Shown here: one piece after another, positions 56,434 to 64,000 of the stretch
How positions within the stretch are numbered: the first letter of the stretch is position 1
How the letters are laid out: every line of letters starts with the position of its first letter
Assembly: GCF_030929505.1 (NCBI RefSeq)
Contig: NZ_JAVFVV010000001.1
Location: 186,001-250,000 of the forward strand
Direction of reading: 5' to 3'
Source of the DNA: Mesorhizobium sp. LHD-90
GTDB lineage: Bacteria; Pseudomonadota; Alphaproteobacteria; Rhizobiales; Rhizobiaceae
DNA: 64,000 nt
Made by a program: the position numbers and the translations under genes
Notes under the pieces: model-generated
What the model was told of the DNA's origin: nothing
Database searches by the model: none
Seen by the model: only the letters and a program-made list of their open reading frames with translations

Positions 56434-57222
56434 TCAGCCCGCCGTCGCCTTCAGTTCGGCCAGCCGCTTGACTGCCGTCGGTGGCAAAGGCGGGTGGCCG
56501 GGCGTATTCGCGGCATCAACCAGAAGCGCGTCGCAGCCTGCCTCGGTCTCGGCGATCAGCCGCTGCATGAATTCTTCCCGTTCCAGCCCGGCCGGAATGG
56601 GCGGCAGGAATCTTGCCTTGATCGTGCCTGGATAACGCATGAATTTGCGCCGCGGCCAGAAAAGCCCGGCGACATGCGCCACCGGCACGACGGGCAGGCC
56701 AAGCTGCGAATAGAGTTCGACAATGCCGTATTTGTAGGCCGGCTCGTCGCCGGGCGCGCGACGCGTTCCTTCCGGATAGATGATGAGCTGGCGGTCGTTC
56801 GCCATCTCGCGCCTGGCATCCGCAACGACCTGCTTGAGCGCCTTGGCCCGGCTGCCGCGATTGACCGGTATCAGCCGCATCTTGAGAATGTACCAGCCGA
56901 AGAAGGGTATCCAGGTCAGTTCGCGCTTGAGGATATAAAGCGGATCACGGAGATACTGGAAAAAGGCGATGGCGTCCCAGAACGACTGGTGCTTCGGTGC
57001 CAGGATGAAGGAGCCCGCCGGCAGGTTTTCCAGCCCGGTTATCTCGCTTTTCGTGCCGGCCAGCTTGTCTTGCAGCCAGAGCGCCGAACGCGCCCAGAAT
57101 TTCGGGACGAACCATGCCTTCTTGCGCGGCATCAGAAAGAACAACGGCGCCCACAGGATCATCTGGACGATCAGGTTCAGATAGAAGACGGCGTTGAACA
57201 GCAGCGACCGGAAGGCGATCAT
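56434..57222 (-). CDS. plsC: 1-acyl-sn-glycerol-3-phosphate acyltransferase
   Basis: Membrane acyltransferase of phospholipid synthesis, 262 residues. The catalytic HX4D motif is HQSFWD, and the substrate-binding motifs are YPEGTRRAPG and PVVPVAHVAGLFW. An N-terminal hydrophobic helix (FNAVFYLNLIVQMILWAPLFFL) anchors it. The start at MIAFRSLLFN is preferred over an upstream ATG because the added residues are Arg-rich. It lies about 120 bp from the YdcF gene on the same strand. Confidence 0.93.
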   Translation of the reverse strand: MIAFRSLLFNAVFYLNLIVQMILWAPLFFLMPRKKAWFVPKFWARSALWLQDKLAGTKSEITGLENLPAGSFILAPKHQSFWDAIAFFQYLRDPLYILKRELTWIPFFGWYILKMRLIPVNRGSRAKALKQVVADARREMANDRQLIIYPEGTRRAPGDEPAYKYGIVELYSQLGLPVVPVAHVAGLFWPRRKFMRYPGTIKARFLPPIPAGLEREEFMQRLIAETEAGCDALLVDAANTPGHPPLPPTAVKRLAELKATAG

Positions 57223-57340
57223 GGCGAGGCGGGGTTCCTGACGAAGGCGCCGCGGCAGGCGGCCCGCCGTTCGTACATCAGCCACGGGGCGATGCACAAC
57301 GCCGCCTTGCGCGTGGCGCGCGATTCCGACCTCGAACGGT

Positions 57341-58060
57341 TCAGGGTGTTGCGGCGTCCGGCCTGCGGATTGTGGCGGTGTAGCGAGGCTCGTCGTCGGC
57401 CGGCGTTTCGCCGGTCGGAACGACGGAGCGGGCCAGCGCCGCTACATATTTTGTGTATTCGGTGAAGATCACCCGCAGCGCCTCCGGCTTGGTCAGCCAG
57501 CCGCCCCGATCCAGACGTGTATTGACCACCGGGTAGGGCTGTAACTCGGCGATCTCGACCAGGCGGCTCATCTCCAGCAGGCTACGCGGCATGTGATAGT
57601 TGTTGGTGACCAGGATGACGCTGCCGTAGTCGTGGCTCTGGACCCATTTGGTGCTCTCCTCGGCGTTGCCGATCGTGTCGAGCGCGGCGTTGTCGATGTC
57701 GACGCAGCAGGAGAACAGCGCCTTGTCGCCGCCGGTCGCCAGGCGCAGTTGCTCGCGGCTGGCGATCGGGTTGACTCCGCTGATCAGCAGGCGTTTGCCC
57801 TTGCCGGTCTTCAGCAGGTCGAGTGCCGCGTCGAGCCGGGCCTGGCCGCCGGTCAGCACGATGATGGCGTCGGCGGGCTGCACATCGTCCGGCGTCGTCA
57901 TTTCGCTGACATAGGTGCCGAACAGGCCGAAACCGGCGGCGAAAACCGCGGCGGCAATCGCCGCAGCCAGGACGGAGAGTCGCAATACAGCAACCAGCCG
58001 GCTCCCCCCGCGGCCGCCGGCTCCGGTCGAATCGCTCAGATTCAATTCCACCATTGGCAA
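57341..58060 (-). CDS. YdcF family (DUF218) membrane protein
   Basis: Protein of 239 residues with one N-terminal membrane helix (about 25-48, VAVLRLSVLAAAIAAAVFAAGFGLF). The DUF218 core begins DDVQPADAIIVLTGGQARLDAALDLLKTGKGKRLLISGV, and includes SVILVTNNYHMPRSLLEM, typical of the SanA/YdcF fold. Proposed to act in envelope processes; no activity is established for this subfamily. It is encoded just downstream of ftsX (61 bp) on the same strand, so it may be transcribed with ftsEX. Confidence 0.87.
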   Translation of the reverse strand: MPMVELNLSDSTGAGGRGGSRLVAVLRLSVLAAAIAAAVFAAGFGLFGTYVSEMTTPDDVQPADAIIVLTGGQARLDAALDLLKTGKGKRLLISGVNPIASREQLRLATGGDKALFSCCVDIDNAALDTIGNAEESTKWVQSHDYGSVILVTNNYHMPRSLLEMSRLVEIAELQPYPVVNTRLDRGGWLTKPEALRVIFTEYTKYVAALARSVVPTGETPADDEPRYTATIRRPDAATP

Positions 58061-58120
58061 TCGATACCTCCGATTCGCCTGGTTGGGTAGCGCCGTCGCA
58101 CCGACGGCGCCCGACTTGCA

Positions 58121-59107
58121 TCACCCGTCCGGCTGACGGAATTCAAGGTCGTTGAGATAGGCGACAACCGTGAAATGCGATGTCGCCGCCGTCAGCGCGC
58201 CGATGACGAGCACGATCAACGCGACGCCGGCATAGCCGGTTGCGCCGATGGCGAAGTTGCCGAACAGCGCCGTGGCCTGATCGGCCTGGGGCGTCGCGAG
58301 GTTGCGGGCCGACCAGAAGGAAAAGGTGACGAAGACCACGATGGCCGCCGCGCCGCCGGCGGCCGCGCCCTTCATGCCGATCAGCAGGAAGTGGCGGCGG
58401 AATTCGGTGGCAATGAATTTCGCCTCGGCGCCGACGAAATGCAGCACCTCGATAATGTGGCCGTTGCCGGCCATGGCGCCGCGCGTGGCGAACACGACCG
58501 TGAGCACGGTGGCCGAAAGCATCAGCACGAGAACGGCGATGCCCAGCATCACCGTGGTGCGCGCCATGGTGACCAGCCGGTCGACCCAGGTGCGGTGATC
58601 GTCCAGCGACAGGCCCTGTATCTTGCCGGCCAGAGCCGCGCGCAGAGCAGGAAAATCCGGCGGGCTCGACTGATCTATGGTGACGACGACGAGGCGCGGC
58701 ACGGGCAGTTCGTCGATGTTCAGCCCCGATCCCAGCCATGGTTCCAGCAATCGGGCGGTCGCCTCGCGGTCGACGATGCGAACAGCCTTCACACCGGGAA
58801 AATTTCCCGCGATCGCGGCGGCGTCGGCGAGGGCTGCCTCCATGTCCAGCCCGTCTGAGGGTTTGATCTGGATCGTCGCTTCGCGCGCGATCTGGTTCTG
58901 CCAGACGGAAGCGGTGTCGCGCACCAGCGAGACGGCGCCCAGCGTCAGGCAGGAGAGGAAGGTCATGATGGCAATGACGAGGATCAACGCGCGGCCGGCG
59001 ACGTTGCCGGCGGGCACGATCGGCGCGGTGCGGCGCTGCGCCCGCTCCTGGGGCGCCTCGCGGGCGGCGGGCGCCTGTGCGGAAACCTCGGCTGGCATCT
59101 CAATCAT
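58121..59107 (-). CDS. ftsX: cell division ABC transporter permease FtsX
   Basis: Divisome FtsEX partner that regulates peptidoglycan hydrolases. The 328-residue protein has an N-terminal membrane helix (ALILVIAIMTFLSCLTLGAVSLV), a periplasmic domain of about 120 residues, and three further helices in the C-terminal half. The family permease pattern is visible in VMLGIAVLVLMLSATVLTVVFATRGAM and VGAEAKFIATEFRRHFLLIG. It overlaps ftsE by 8 bp. An N-terminal 40-residue extension is Ala/Glu-rich, as is common in rhizobial FtsX. Confidence 0.92.
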   Translation of the reverse strand: MIEMPAEVSAQAPAAREAPQERAQRRTAPIVPAGNVAGRALILVIAIMTFLSCLTLGAVSLVRDTASVWQNQIAREATIQIKPSDGLDMEAALADAAAIAGNFPGVKAVRIVDREATARLLEPWLGSGLNIDELPVPRLVVVTIDQSSPPDFPALRAALAGKIQGLSLDDHRTWVDRLVTMARTTVMLGIAVLVLMLSATVLTVVFATRGAMAGNGHIIEVLHFVGAEAKFIATEFRRHFLLIGMKGAAAGGAAAIVVFVTFSFWSARNLATPQADQATALFGNFAIGATGYAGVALIVLVIGALTAATSHFTVVAYLNDLEFRQPDG

Positions 59108-59816
59108 AGATGTCCAGCCTTCCGTTCGACAGGATCATGCGGCGGGCGTCGACCTGCTCCATCAGGCCGAGATCATGGGTGGCGATCACCACCGCCGTGC
59201 CGAGCCGGTTGAGCTCGATGAACAGGCGCAACAGCCGGCGTGCCAGCGGCGGATCGACATTGCCGGTCGGCTCGTCGGCCAGCAGGATCTCCGGCTGCTC
59301 GATGAGGGCGCGGGCGATCGCGGCGCGCTGCTTTTCACCGCCCGACAGGATCGGCGGCAGCACATGCATGCGCTCGCCCAGGCCGACCCATTTGAGCAGT
59401 TCCGACACGTCGGCGCGGTAGCTGGATTCCTCGCGCCCGCGCACGCGCAATGGCAGCGCGACGTTCTCGTAGGTGGTCATGTGGTCGAGCAGGCGAAAAT
59501 CCTGGAACACCACGCCGATGCGCCGCCGCATCATCGGCAGGTCCCGCGGCGATATGCGCGAGCGGTCCTTGCCGAAAATGTTGATCAGGCCGCGCGTGGG
59601 CTTCAGCGACATGAACAGCAGGCGCAGCAGCGTCGTCTTGCCGGCGCCGGAGGGGCCGCTGAGGAACTGGAAGGAGCTCGGCGGAATCTGGAACGAGATG
59701 TCCCGGAGAATCTCCGGACCCATCCCGTAACGCAGGCCGACATTCTCGAAGCGGATCAAGTCTCTGCTCTGGTTTTCCCGGACCCTTTCGCGAGTCCTCT
59801 TATCCGAATCGACCAT
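59100..59816 (-). CDS. ftsE: cell division ATP-binding protein FtsE
   Basis: ABC ATPase of the divisome, 238 residues. Walker A is GPSGAGKTT, the signature motif is LSGGEKQR, and Walker B is EILLADEPTGNVDP, with H-loop in VVIATHDLGL. FtsE-specific elements include RFENVGLRYG and ISFQIPPSSFQFLSGPSGAGKTTLLRLLFM. The stop overlaps ftsX by 8 bp. The first about 20 residues precede the conserved start; translation may begin a little later. Confidence 0.94.
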   Translation of the reverse strand: MVDSDKRTRERVRENQSRDLIRFENVGLRYGMGPEILRDISFQIPPSSFQFLSGPSGAGKTTLLRLLFMSLKPTRGLINIFGKDRSRISPRDLPMMRRRIGVVFQDFRLLDHMTTYENVALPLRVRGREESSYRADVSELLKWVGLGERMHVLPPILSGGEKQRAAIARALIEQPEILLADEPTGNVDPPLARRLLRLFIELNRLGTAVVIATHDLGLMEQVDARRMILSNGRLDIYD

Positions 59817-59916
59817 CTGCCCGCATGGTTAACCGCCGGTTAAGGATACGGTTGTGAAATGGTGCCGACCGCATGCGTTCACCGGAAAGCCGGCTGCGCG
59901 AGGAGACATCGACCCC

Positions 59917-60528
59917 ATGGCCGCGACGCGCACCGCACGCCCGGTTTCCGGCGAAATCATGACCGCCGCCGCGTCGCGCCGCGCGGCCGGGCCTCCGGGC
60001 GACGTGGTGGATGCCGAGTTCGAGGTCGTCGGAGAGCGCCAGCCCATGGTGCCGCCGCGGTCGTTCCGGGCAGGGTTGGAGCCCGGCATGGATTTTCTGG
60101 CGGCGAAATCCACGCCCGATCGGCCGGGCCTGTTCGGCCGGCCCGGCGGTGCGTTGTTCTGGACGGGCGGCGGCCTGCTCGCCTTGCTCGCCTTCTGGAT
60201 CTCCGGCGGCCATGCGCTGATGCTGCCGCAGGCTGGAGCCCCGTCGCCTGGCGCTGCCTTCACGCTGACGGACATCAGCTCGCGGGTCGATGCTTCAGGC
60301 ACAAGGCCGGTGCTGCTGGTCGACGGGCAGGCGGGTAACGACGGTGCCGTGGCTGGACATTTGCCCGGCCTGGAAATCCATGTGGCGGGCCTGGACGGCA
60401 AGACGACGCGCTACAAGCTGGGGACATTCGCCCGGCAACTCGATCCGGGCGAGCGTTTCGCCTTTTCCAGCCGGCTGGACGCGCCTAGAAACGGGGTAAG
60501 ATCCGTATCTGTCACCTTCGCCGAATAG
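59917..60528 (+). CDS. hypothetical membrane protein upstream of hpt (203 aa)
   Basis: Function not recognised. A membrane helix lies near residues 85-105 (GALFWTGGGLLALLAFWISG); the C-terminal domain is a compact beta-rich region (TDISSRVDASGTRPVLLVDGQAGN, GLEIHVAGLDGKTTRYKLGTFARQL). I recall similar proteins between ftsE and hpt in related genomes, sometimes annotated as MJ0042-type zinc finger proteins, but the expected paired cysteines are absent here. The chosen ATG is preferred over an upstream start. It is 3 bp from hpt and co-directional. Confidence 0.65.
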   Translation: MAATRTARPVSGEIMTAAASRRAAGPPGDVVDAEFEVVGERQPMVPPRSFRAGLEPGMDFLAAKSTPDRPGLFGRPGGALFWTGGGLLALLAFWISGGHALMLPQAGAPSPGAAFTLTDISSRVDASGTRPVLLVDGQAGNDGAVAGHLPGLEIHVAGLDGKTTRYKLGTFARQLDPGERFAFSSRLDAPRNGVRSVSVTFAE

Positions 60529-60531
60529 GAA

Positions 60532-61083
60532 ATGCCTATGCCAGTCGTCCGCAACAAGGAGATCGAGGTGCTGTTCAGCGCCTCGGCAATCGCCAGGCGC
60601 AATCTCGAACTCGCCAAGGAGATCGCCGGACGCGACTATCACGACCTGCTGGTCATCTCGATCCTGAAGGGCTCCTTCGTCTTCGCCGCCGACCTGATCC
60701 GCGCCATGCACGATGTCGGCCTGTCGCCGGAAGTCGAGTTCATCTTCATCTCCAGCTACGGCACCGGGACCACCAGCGGCGAGGTGCGCGTGCTGCGCGA
60801 CATCGACAACGAGGTGAAGGGCCGCGACGTGCTCCTGATCGACGACATCCTCGAATCCGGCAAGACGCTCCGCTACACGCGCGAGCTCATGCTGTCGCGC
60901 GGCGCCAAGAGCTGCTCGATCGCCGTGCTCTTGGACAAGCGCATGCGCCGGCAGACGACGCTCAATGCCGACTATGTCGGCTTCGACTGCCCGGATTATT
61001 TTGTCGTTGGCTACGGCATGGATGTCGCCCACGCGTTTCGCGAGCTGCCGTTTGTTGGCGTGGTCAAGGGGGATGCGACTTAA
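60532..61083 (+). CDS. hpt: hypoxanthine phosphoribosyltransferase
   Basis: Purine salvage enzyme, 183 residues. The PRPP-binding motif is VLLIDDILESGKTL, and the Hpt-type features are VISILKGSFVFAADLIRAM and the loop SSYGTGTTSGEVRVL. The N-terminus has two close starts (ATG at codon 1 and 3). It converges with the lipid kinase gene: the two ends overlap by 4 bp. Confidence 0.95.
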   Translation: MPMPVVRNKEIEVLFSASAIARRNLELAKEIAGRDYHDLLVISILKGSFVFAADLIRAMHDVGLSPEVEFIFISSYGTGTTSGEVRVLRDIDNEVKGRDVLLIDDILESGKTLRYTRELMLSRGAKSCSIAVLLDKRMRRQTTLNADYVGFDCPDYFVVGYGMDVAHAFRELPFVGVVKGDAT

Positions 61084-61976
61084 CCCGCCGGCGGCGCGAA
61101 CACCGGGATCGCCTTCGGCCTGATGCTGAAATGCGCCGGCGTGTAGGTTGACAGTTCGCCGTCGGTGTTGACGGCCCGCCGGCGGCGGGTGCGGATTGTC
61201 ACCTCGGTGGTTGGGAAGGCGCGCACGTCGTCCCATTGTCCTTGCGTGCCCTTGCGCAGCGCCGGCAGCAGCGCCAGCAGGCGCCACCAATGGTCGACCT
61301 CCAGGCTGTAGACGTCGAGCTTGCCGTCGTCGGCCGTCGCGGTCTCCTCCACCGTCATGCCGCCGCCATAATACCGGCCGTTTCCGACGGACACCTGCAT
61401 GGTGTGGATGTGCTCGGTCGTTCCGTCATGGTCGATATGCGCCGTGAACAGCCGCGACCGCAGCAGGATGCGGGCGGCGACGACGGCATAGCCGAGCACG
61501 CCCCAGCGCTTCTTGGCGTGTTGCGTCAGTTCGGCCGCCAGCTCCGCGCTGAAGCCGATGCTGGCGACGTTGAAGAACAGGTGGCCGTTGACCTCGCCGA
61601 GGTCGATGTCGCGCAGATTGCCGGCGGCGATGATGTCGGCGGCTTTCTGCAGGTCCGGCGGGATCGACACGGTTCGGGCAAAATCGTTGGCGGTGCCGAG
61701 CGGTAGCACGCCGAGCGGGAGGCCGGTCTCGACCAGCGCGGGCGCGGCGGCATTCAGCGTACCATCGCCGCCGCCGACAATGACGAGATCGCAGCTTTTC
61801 GCCTCGGCGCGGATGACGTCGTCGATCTTGTGCTGTTCCCCGGCCTTGACCTCGCGCACGTCGAGGCCGGCGGCTTCAAGCCGATCGACCGCAGCGGCGA
61901 TCGAGCCGGTGCCGCGCCTGGCACGCGGGTTGACCACCAGAAGCGCCCGTTTTCCTGTCTGACCTATCTGCACCAT
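61080..61976 (-). CDS. diacylglycerol kinase-family (YegS/BmrU-type) lipid kinase
   Basis: Predicted lipid kinase, 298 residues, with the nucleotide motif VNPRARRGTGS near the start, the GGDGTLN motif, LGVLPLGTANDFARTV and the later DGELSTYTPAHF segment, typical of the YegS/DagK fold. The membrane lipid substrate is not known. The start overlaps with no other gene; it is divergent from the amidase. Confidence 0.9.
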   Translation of the reverse strand: MVQIGQTGKRALLVVNPRARRGTGSIAAAVDRLEAAGLDVREVKAGEQHKIDDVIRAEAKSCDLVIVGGGDGTLNAAAPALVETGLPLGVLPLGTANDFARTVSIPPDLQKAADIIAAGNLRDIDLGEVNGHLFFNVASIGFSAELAAELTQHAKKRWGVLGYAVVAARILLRSRLFTAHIDHDGTTEHIHTMQVSVGNGRYYGGGMTVEETATADDGKLDVYSLEVDHWWRLLALLPALRKGTQGQWDDVRAFPTTEVTIRTRRRRAVNTDGELSTYTPAHFSIRPKAIPVFAPPAG

Positions 61977-62172
61977 TTGCTCCGCCGGCTGCTATCCAGC
62001 CGGCCTGCAAGTAGGGTCTCGAAGCAACGAGGGGAAGACGCGCGAACGTTCGACCGCGGCAAAATCACCGCCGGCCTTGGCGGCCTCGTCCCTGAATGAA
62101 GACCAAGGATCGTCGTGGCGGTTCCCGGAGCGCTGATTGACACCCAGCGCCGCCCTCGCGCATCAATGCGCG

Positions 62173-63636
62173 ATGATTGCCCAGCCCAGCCAAGCAATTC
62201 CCGAAAATGCGCTTCCCCAGGCGAGCGAGCTCTGCCGCCGTCCAGCCACCGATCTTGTGCGGATGATCGCGCGGCGGCAGGTTTCGGTGGCCGAGGTGGC
62301 CGCCGCCTTCCTCGATCGCATCGAGCAGGTGAACGGCGCCGTCAACGCGATCGTCTCGCTGCGCGACCGTCACGATATCCTCGCCGAGGCGGCCGAAGCC
62401 GACGCCGCACTTGCGCGGGGCGCCAGCCCCGGCCCGCTTTTCGGCCTGCCCATCGCGATCAAGGACCTGGCCTTGACGAAGGGCCTGCGCACGACCTTCG
62501 GCTCGCGCATCTTCGCCGAATTCGTCCCGAATGAAGACGATTTTTTCGTCGAACGCATGCGCGAGGCGGGCGCCATCATCATCGGCAAGACCAACGTGCC
62601 GGAATTCGGGCTCGGTTCGCAAACCTACAACGAGGTTTTCGGCCCGACGCGCAACGCCTTCGACCAGTGCCTGACTTCGGGCGGTTCGAGCGGCGGGGCG
62701 GCGGCCGCGCTGGCGCTGAACATGCTGCCGCTGGCCGACGGCAGCGATTTCTGCGGTTCGTTGCGCAATCCCGCGGCCTTCAACAACATTTTCGGCTTCC
62801 GCCCGTCGCAGGGCAGGGTGCCGGCCGGCCCGCAACCGGAAATGTTCGTCGCCCAGATGGGCGTCGAAGGCCCGATGGCGCGCAATGTCGCCGACCTCGC
62901 GCTGCTGCTCGGCGTACAGGCCGGCTACGACCCACGCGCGCCGCTGTCGCTGGACGGCGGCTTCCCCGGACCGGCCGAGCCGCGCGACAGGGGGCAGCCG
63001 TGGCGCGTCGCTTGGCTTGGCGACCTGGGCGGCGATCTGCCGATGGAAGACGGTATTCTCGACCTCTGCGAGGCCGCGCTCCACCGCGCCGAGGCAGGGC
63101 CGTTCCGTGTCGAGCCGTTCGTTCCGGACATCGACTTCGAGCGCCTCTGGTGGGCCTTTATCGCGCTGCGCCAATCGACCAGCGGCGCCGCGCTGAAAGT
63201 TTACTACGACAATCCGGGGCAGCGCGACCTGTTGAAGCCCGAGGCGATCTGGGAAATCGAAGGCGCGCTTGGCCTCACCGCTGTGCAGGTCTATGCGGCA
63301 TCAACGGTCCGATCGGGCTGGTACAAAGCCGTGCTCGGGCTGTTCGAGCGTCATGACCTCTTGGCATTGCCCACCGCCCAGGTCTTCCCGTTCGATGCCG
63401 CAATCCACTGGCCGACGGAGATCGCCGGACGCGCGATGGACAGTTACCACCGCTGGATGGAGGTGACGGCGTTCGCCACGTTGGCCGGCTGTCCGGCGAT
63501 CAGCGTGCCGGTCGGCTTCGATGCGCGGGGCAGACCTATGGGCATGCAGCTTATCGGCCGGCCGCGTGGCGACGCCGCGGTTCTCGGCGCCGCCGCGAGC
63601 TACGAGCAGGTTTGTGCAATCGTGGCGGGGGTGTAG
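62173..63636 (+). CDS. amidase signature family protein
   Basis: Hydrolase of about 487 residues with the Ser-cisSer-Lys triad: K97 (PIAIKDLAL), cis-Ser S172 (SGGSSGG) and nucleophile S196 (GSDFCGSLR). The nucleophile motif has Cys194 where many family members have Gly, which may or may not matter. It may act on an aryl or aliphatic amide, an acylamino acid or aminoacyl-tRNA, but GatA is unlikely without gatB/gatC neighbours. A TTG 36 bp earlier could extend the start. It ends 200 bp before the LysR gene. Confidence 0.9.
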   Translation: MIAQPSQAIPENALPQASELCRRPATDLVRMIARRQVSVAEVAAAFLDRIEQVNGAVNAIVSLRDRHDILAEAAEADAALARGASPGPLFGLPIAIKDLALTKGLRTTFGSRIFAEFVPNEDDFFVERMREAGAIIIGKTNVPEFGLGSQTYNEVFGPTRNAFDQCLTSGGSSGGAAAALALNMLPLADGSDFCGSLRNPAAFNNIFGFRPSQGRVPAGPQPEMFVAQMGVEGPMARNVADLALLLGVQAGYDPRAPLSLDGGFPGPAEPRDRGQPWRVAWLGDLGGDLPMEDGILDLCEAALHRAEAGPFRVEPFVPDIDFERLWWAFIALRQSTSGAALKVYYDNPGQRDLLKPEAIWEIEGALGLTAVQVYAASTVRSGWYKAVLGLFERHDLLALPTAQVFPFDAAIHWPTEIAGRAMDSYHRWMEVTAFATLAGCPAISVPVGFDARGRPMGMQLIGRPRGDAAVLGAAASYEQVCAIVAGV

Positions 63637-63665
63637 ACCGATATCGCAGCAATCGGCTTTCGGGC

Positions 63666-63698
63666 AAAAAAAGAACCCGCCACCCGGAGGGTCGCGGG
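63666..63698 (-). terminator. intrinsic terminator on the minus strand
   Basis: Read on the minus strand: CCCGC-ACCC stem with GGGT-GCGGG partner, loop TCC, then TTCTTTTTTT. No minus-strand gene ends here, so it probably terminates a non-coding transcript. The amidase is on the other strand and lacks a T-run for this hairpin. Confidence 0.7.
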
Positions 63699-63775
63699 CC
63701 GAGTGAGGACCGTGCCGGACAGGGCCGACTCCTGTCCCGGAAGTTTGCGGAAACATCCTACCAGCCCGAATTGAC
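63666..63775 (-). ncRNA. candidate small RNA divergent from the LysR gene
   Basis: No coding gene fits here, but the minus strand carries a stem-loop at 63715-63740 (ccggacaggg... / ...cctgtcccgg) and a terminator with CCCGC/GCGGG and ACCC/GGGT pairs followed by T-run. It starts near the LysR regulatory region, in an arrangement that recalls AbcR RNAs next to VtlR regulators. Boundaries and expression are not established. Confidence 0.35.
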
Positions 63776-63799
63776 ATGCGGGAAACGAATAGCAATGAT
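63771..63799 (+). promoter_or_regulatory. putative promoter of the LysR gene
   Basis: A perfect -35 box TTGACA (63771-63776) lies 17 bp before AATGAT (63794-63799), a 4/6 match to -10. It is about 37 bp upstream of the LysR ATG. Transcription start would fall within the palindrome that follows. Confidence 0.5.
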
Positions 63800-63818
63800 G
63801 CCTGTCATCAGCAGGCAT
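63798..63818. promoter_or_regulatory. 21-bp palindrome, probable LysR operator
   Basis: ATGCCTG and CAGGCAT are perfect inverted halves separated by 7 bp. The site lies 18 bp upstream of the LysR start and overlaps the probable start point of that promoter, consistent with autoregulation and control of the divergent transcript. Confidence 0.6.
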
Positions 63819-63835
63819 GATGGCAGTCCGGCGGG

Positions 63836-64000
63836 ATGAATCTCGACAGCGACCTTTTGCGGGCGTTCGTGGCGGTGGCGGAGACCGGCAACGTCACCAA
63901 GGCGGCCGATCAGATGGGCCGCACGCAGTCGGCCGTATCGATGCAGATACGCCGGCTCGAGGACATGGTGGGCGACGCCCTGTTCCGGCGCGGCTCGCGC
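63836..64000 (+). CDS. LysR family transcriptional regulator, N-terminal part (window edge)
   Basis: First 55 codons of a LysR-type regulator: MNLDSDLLRAFVAVAETGNV, then the HTH with QMGRTQSAVSMQIRRLEDMVGDALF and RRGSR. The rest of the effector-binding domain lies beyond the window. The amidase is upstream, with an intervening sRNA candidate and operator. The start sequence and the neighbouring non-coding transcript resemble the VtlR/LsrB type, but this is not decided from the fragment. Confidence 0.9.
   Translation, partial: MNLDSDLLRAFVAVAETGNVTKAADQMGRTQSAVSMQIRRLEDMVGDALFRRGSR

Overview
The window reads as chromosomal DNA of a high-GC alphaproteobacterium of the Rhizobiales, most like Mesorhizobium and its Phyllobacteriaceae relatives. 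Reasons: the aerobic cobaltochelatase genes cobS/cobT, a SAM-II riboswitch in front of metA (an alphaproteobacterial RNA class), the Ku/LigD end-joining pair with the rhizobial LigD domain order, conserved gene pairs such as aroK-aroB and rpmB next to a queuosine-precursor transporter gene, and several palindromic intergenic elements of a style common in mesorhizobia. Genus assignment is an inference from recall, not from a search.

Layout. 0-6.3 kb: the 3' part of an M3 metallopeptidase, a GNAT acetyltransferase, and a non-homologous end-joining cassette (small ORF, ku, ligD). 6.4-12.4 kb: a mostly minus-strand housekeeping block (L,D-transpeptidase lipoprotein, accA, xerD, a COG0523 GTPase with a His-rich metal segment, D,D-carboxypeptidase). 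12.6-16.8 kb: an M20 amidohydrolase, then the translationally coupled aroK-aroB and a CBS/CorC protein. 16.8-26.1 kb: an accessory stretch with two RTX-type calcium-binding proteins, a divergent shikimate-dehydrogenase-like enzyme, an EamA exporter, and a two-subunit FAD/Fe-S sugar or polyol dehydrogenase lacking an adjacent cytochrome gene. 26.1-31.2 kb: cobS and cobT, separated by two small secreted-protein genes, one visibly AT-rich, followed by a phytase-like esterase whose 5' end carries a perfect 56-bp inverted repeat. 31.4-46.6 kb: J-domain protein, BolA, transporters, rpmB, a candidate preQ1 riboswitch with its transporter, a class III cyclase, gloB, an esterase/ATP-grasp pair, and metA under a SAM-II riboswitch. 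46.6-51.6 kb: accessory DNA with two DUF1254 paralogues, the 3' remnant of an outer-membrane protein gene, and mosaic repeats. 51.6-64 kb: hisC-tyrA, GGCT, aldo/keto reductase, plsC, ftsEX, hpt, a lipid kinase, an amidase, and the start of a LysR regulator with a divergent terminator-bearing transcript candidate.

The most interesting items are not protein families. They are (i) a preQ1-I-like pseudoknot whose 3' strand would be the AUG start codon of the VUT/YhhQ transporter, (ii) a divergent LysR/sRNA candidate module around a 21-bp palindrome, (iii) a 170-bp perfect hairpin element lying in frame at the 5' end of a gene coupled to cobT, (iv) an orphan esterase plus ATP-grasp operon with no assigned pathway, and (v) MetA carrying Glu111, which predicts acetyl-CoA rather than succinyl-CoA use.

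All calls come from reading the sequence and recalled family knowledge; no database search was run.
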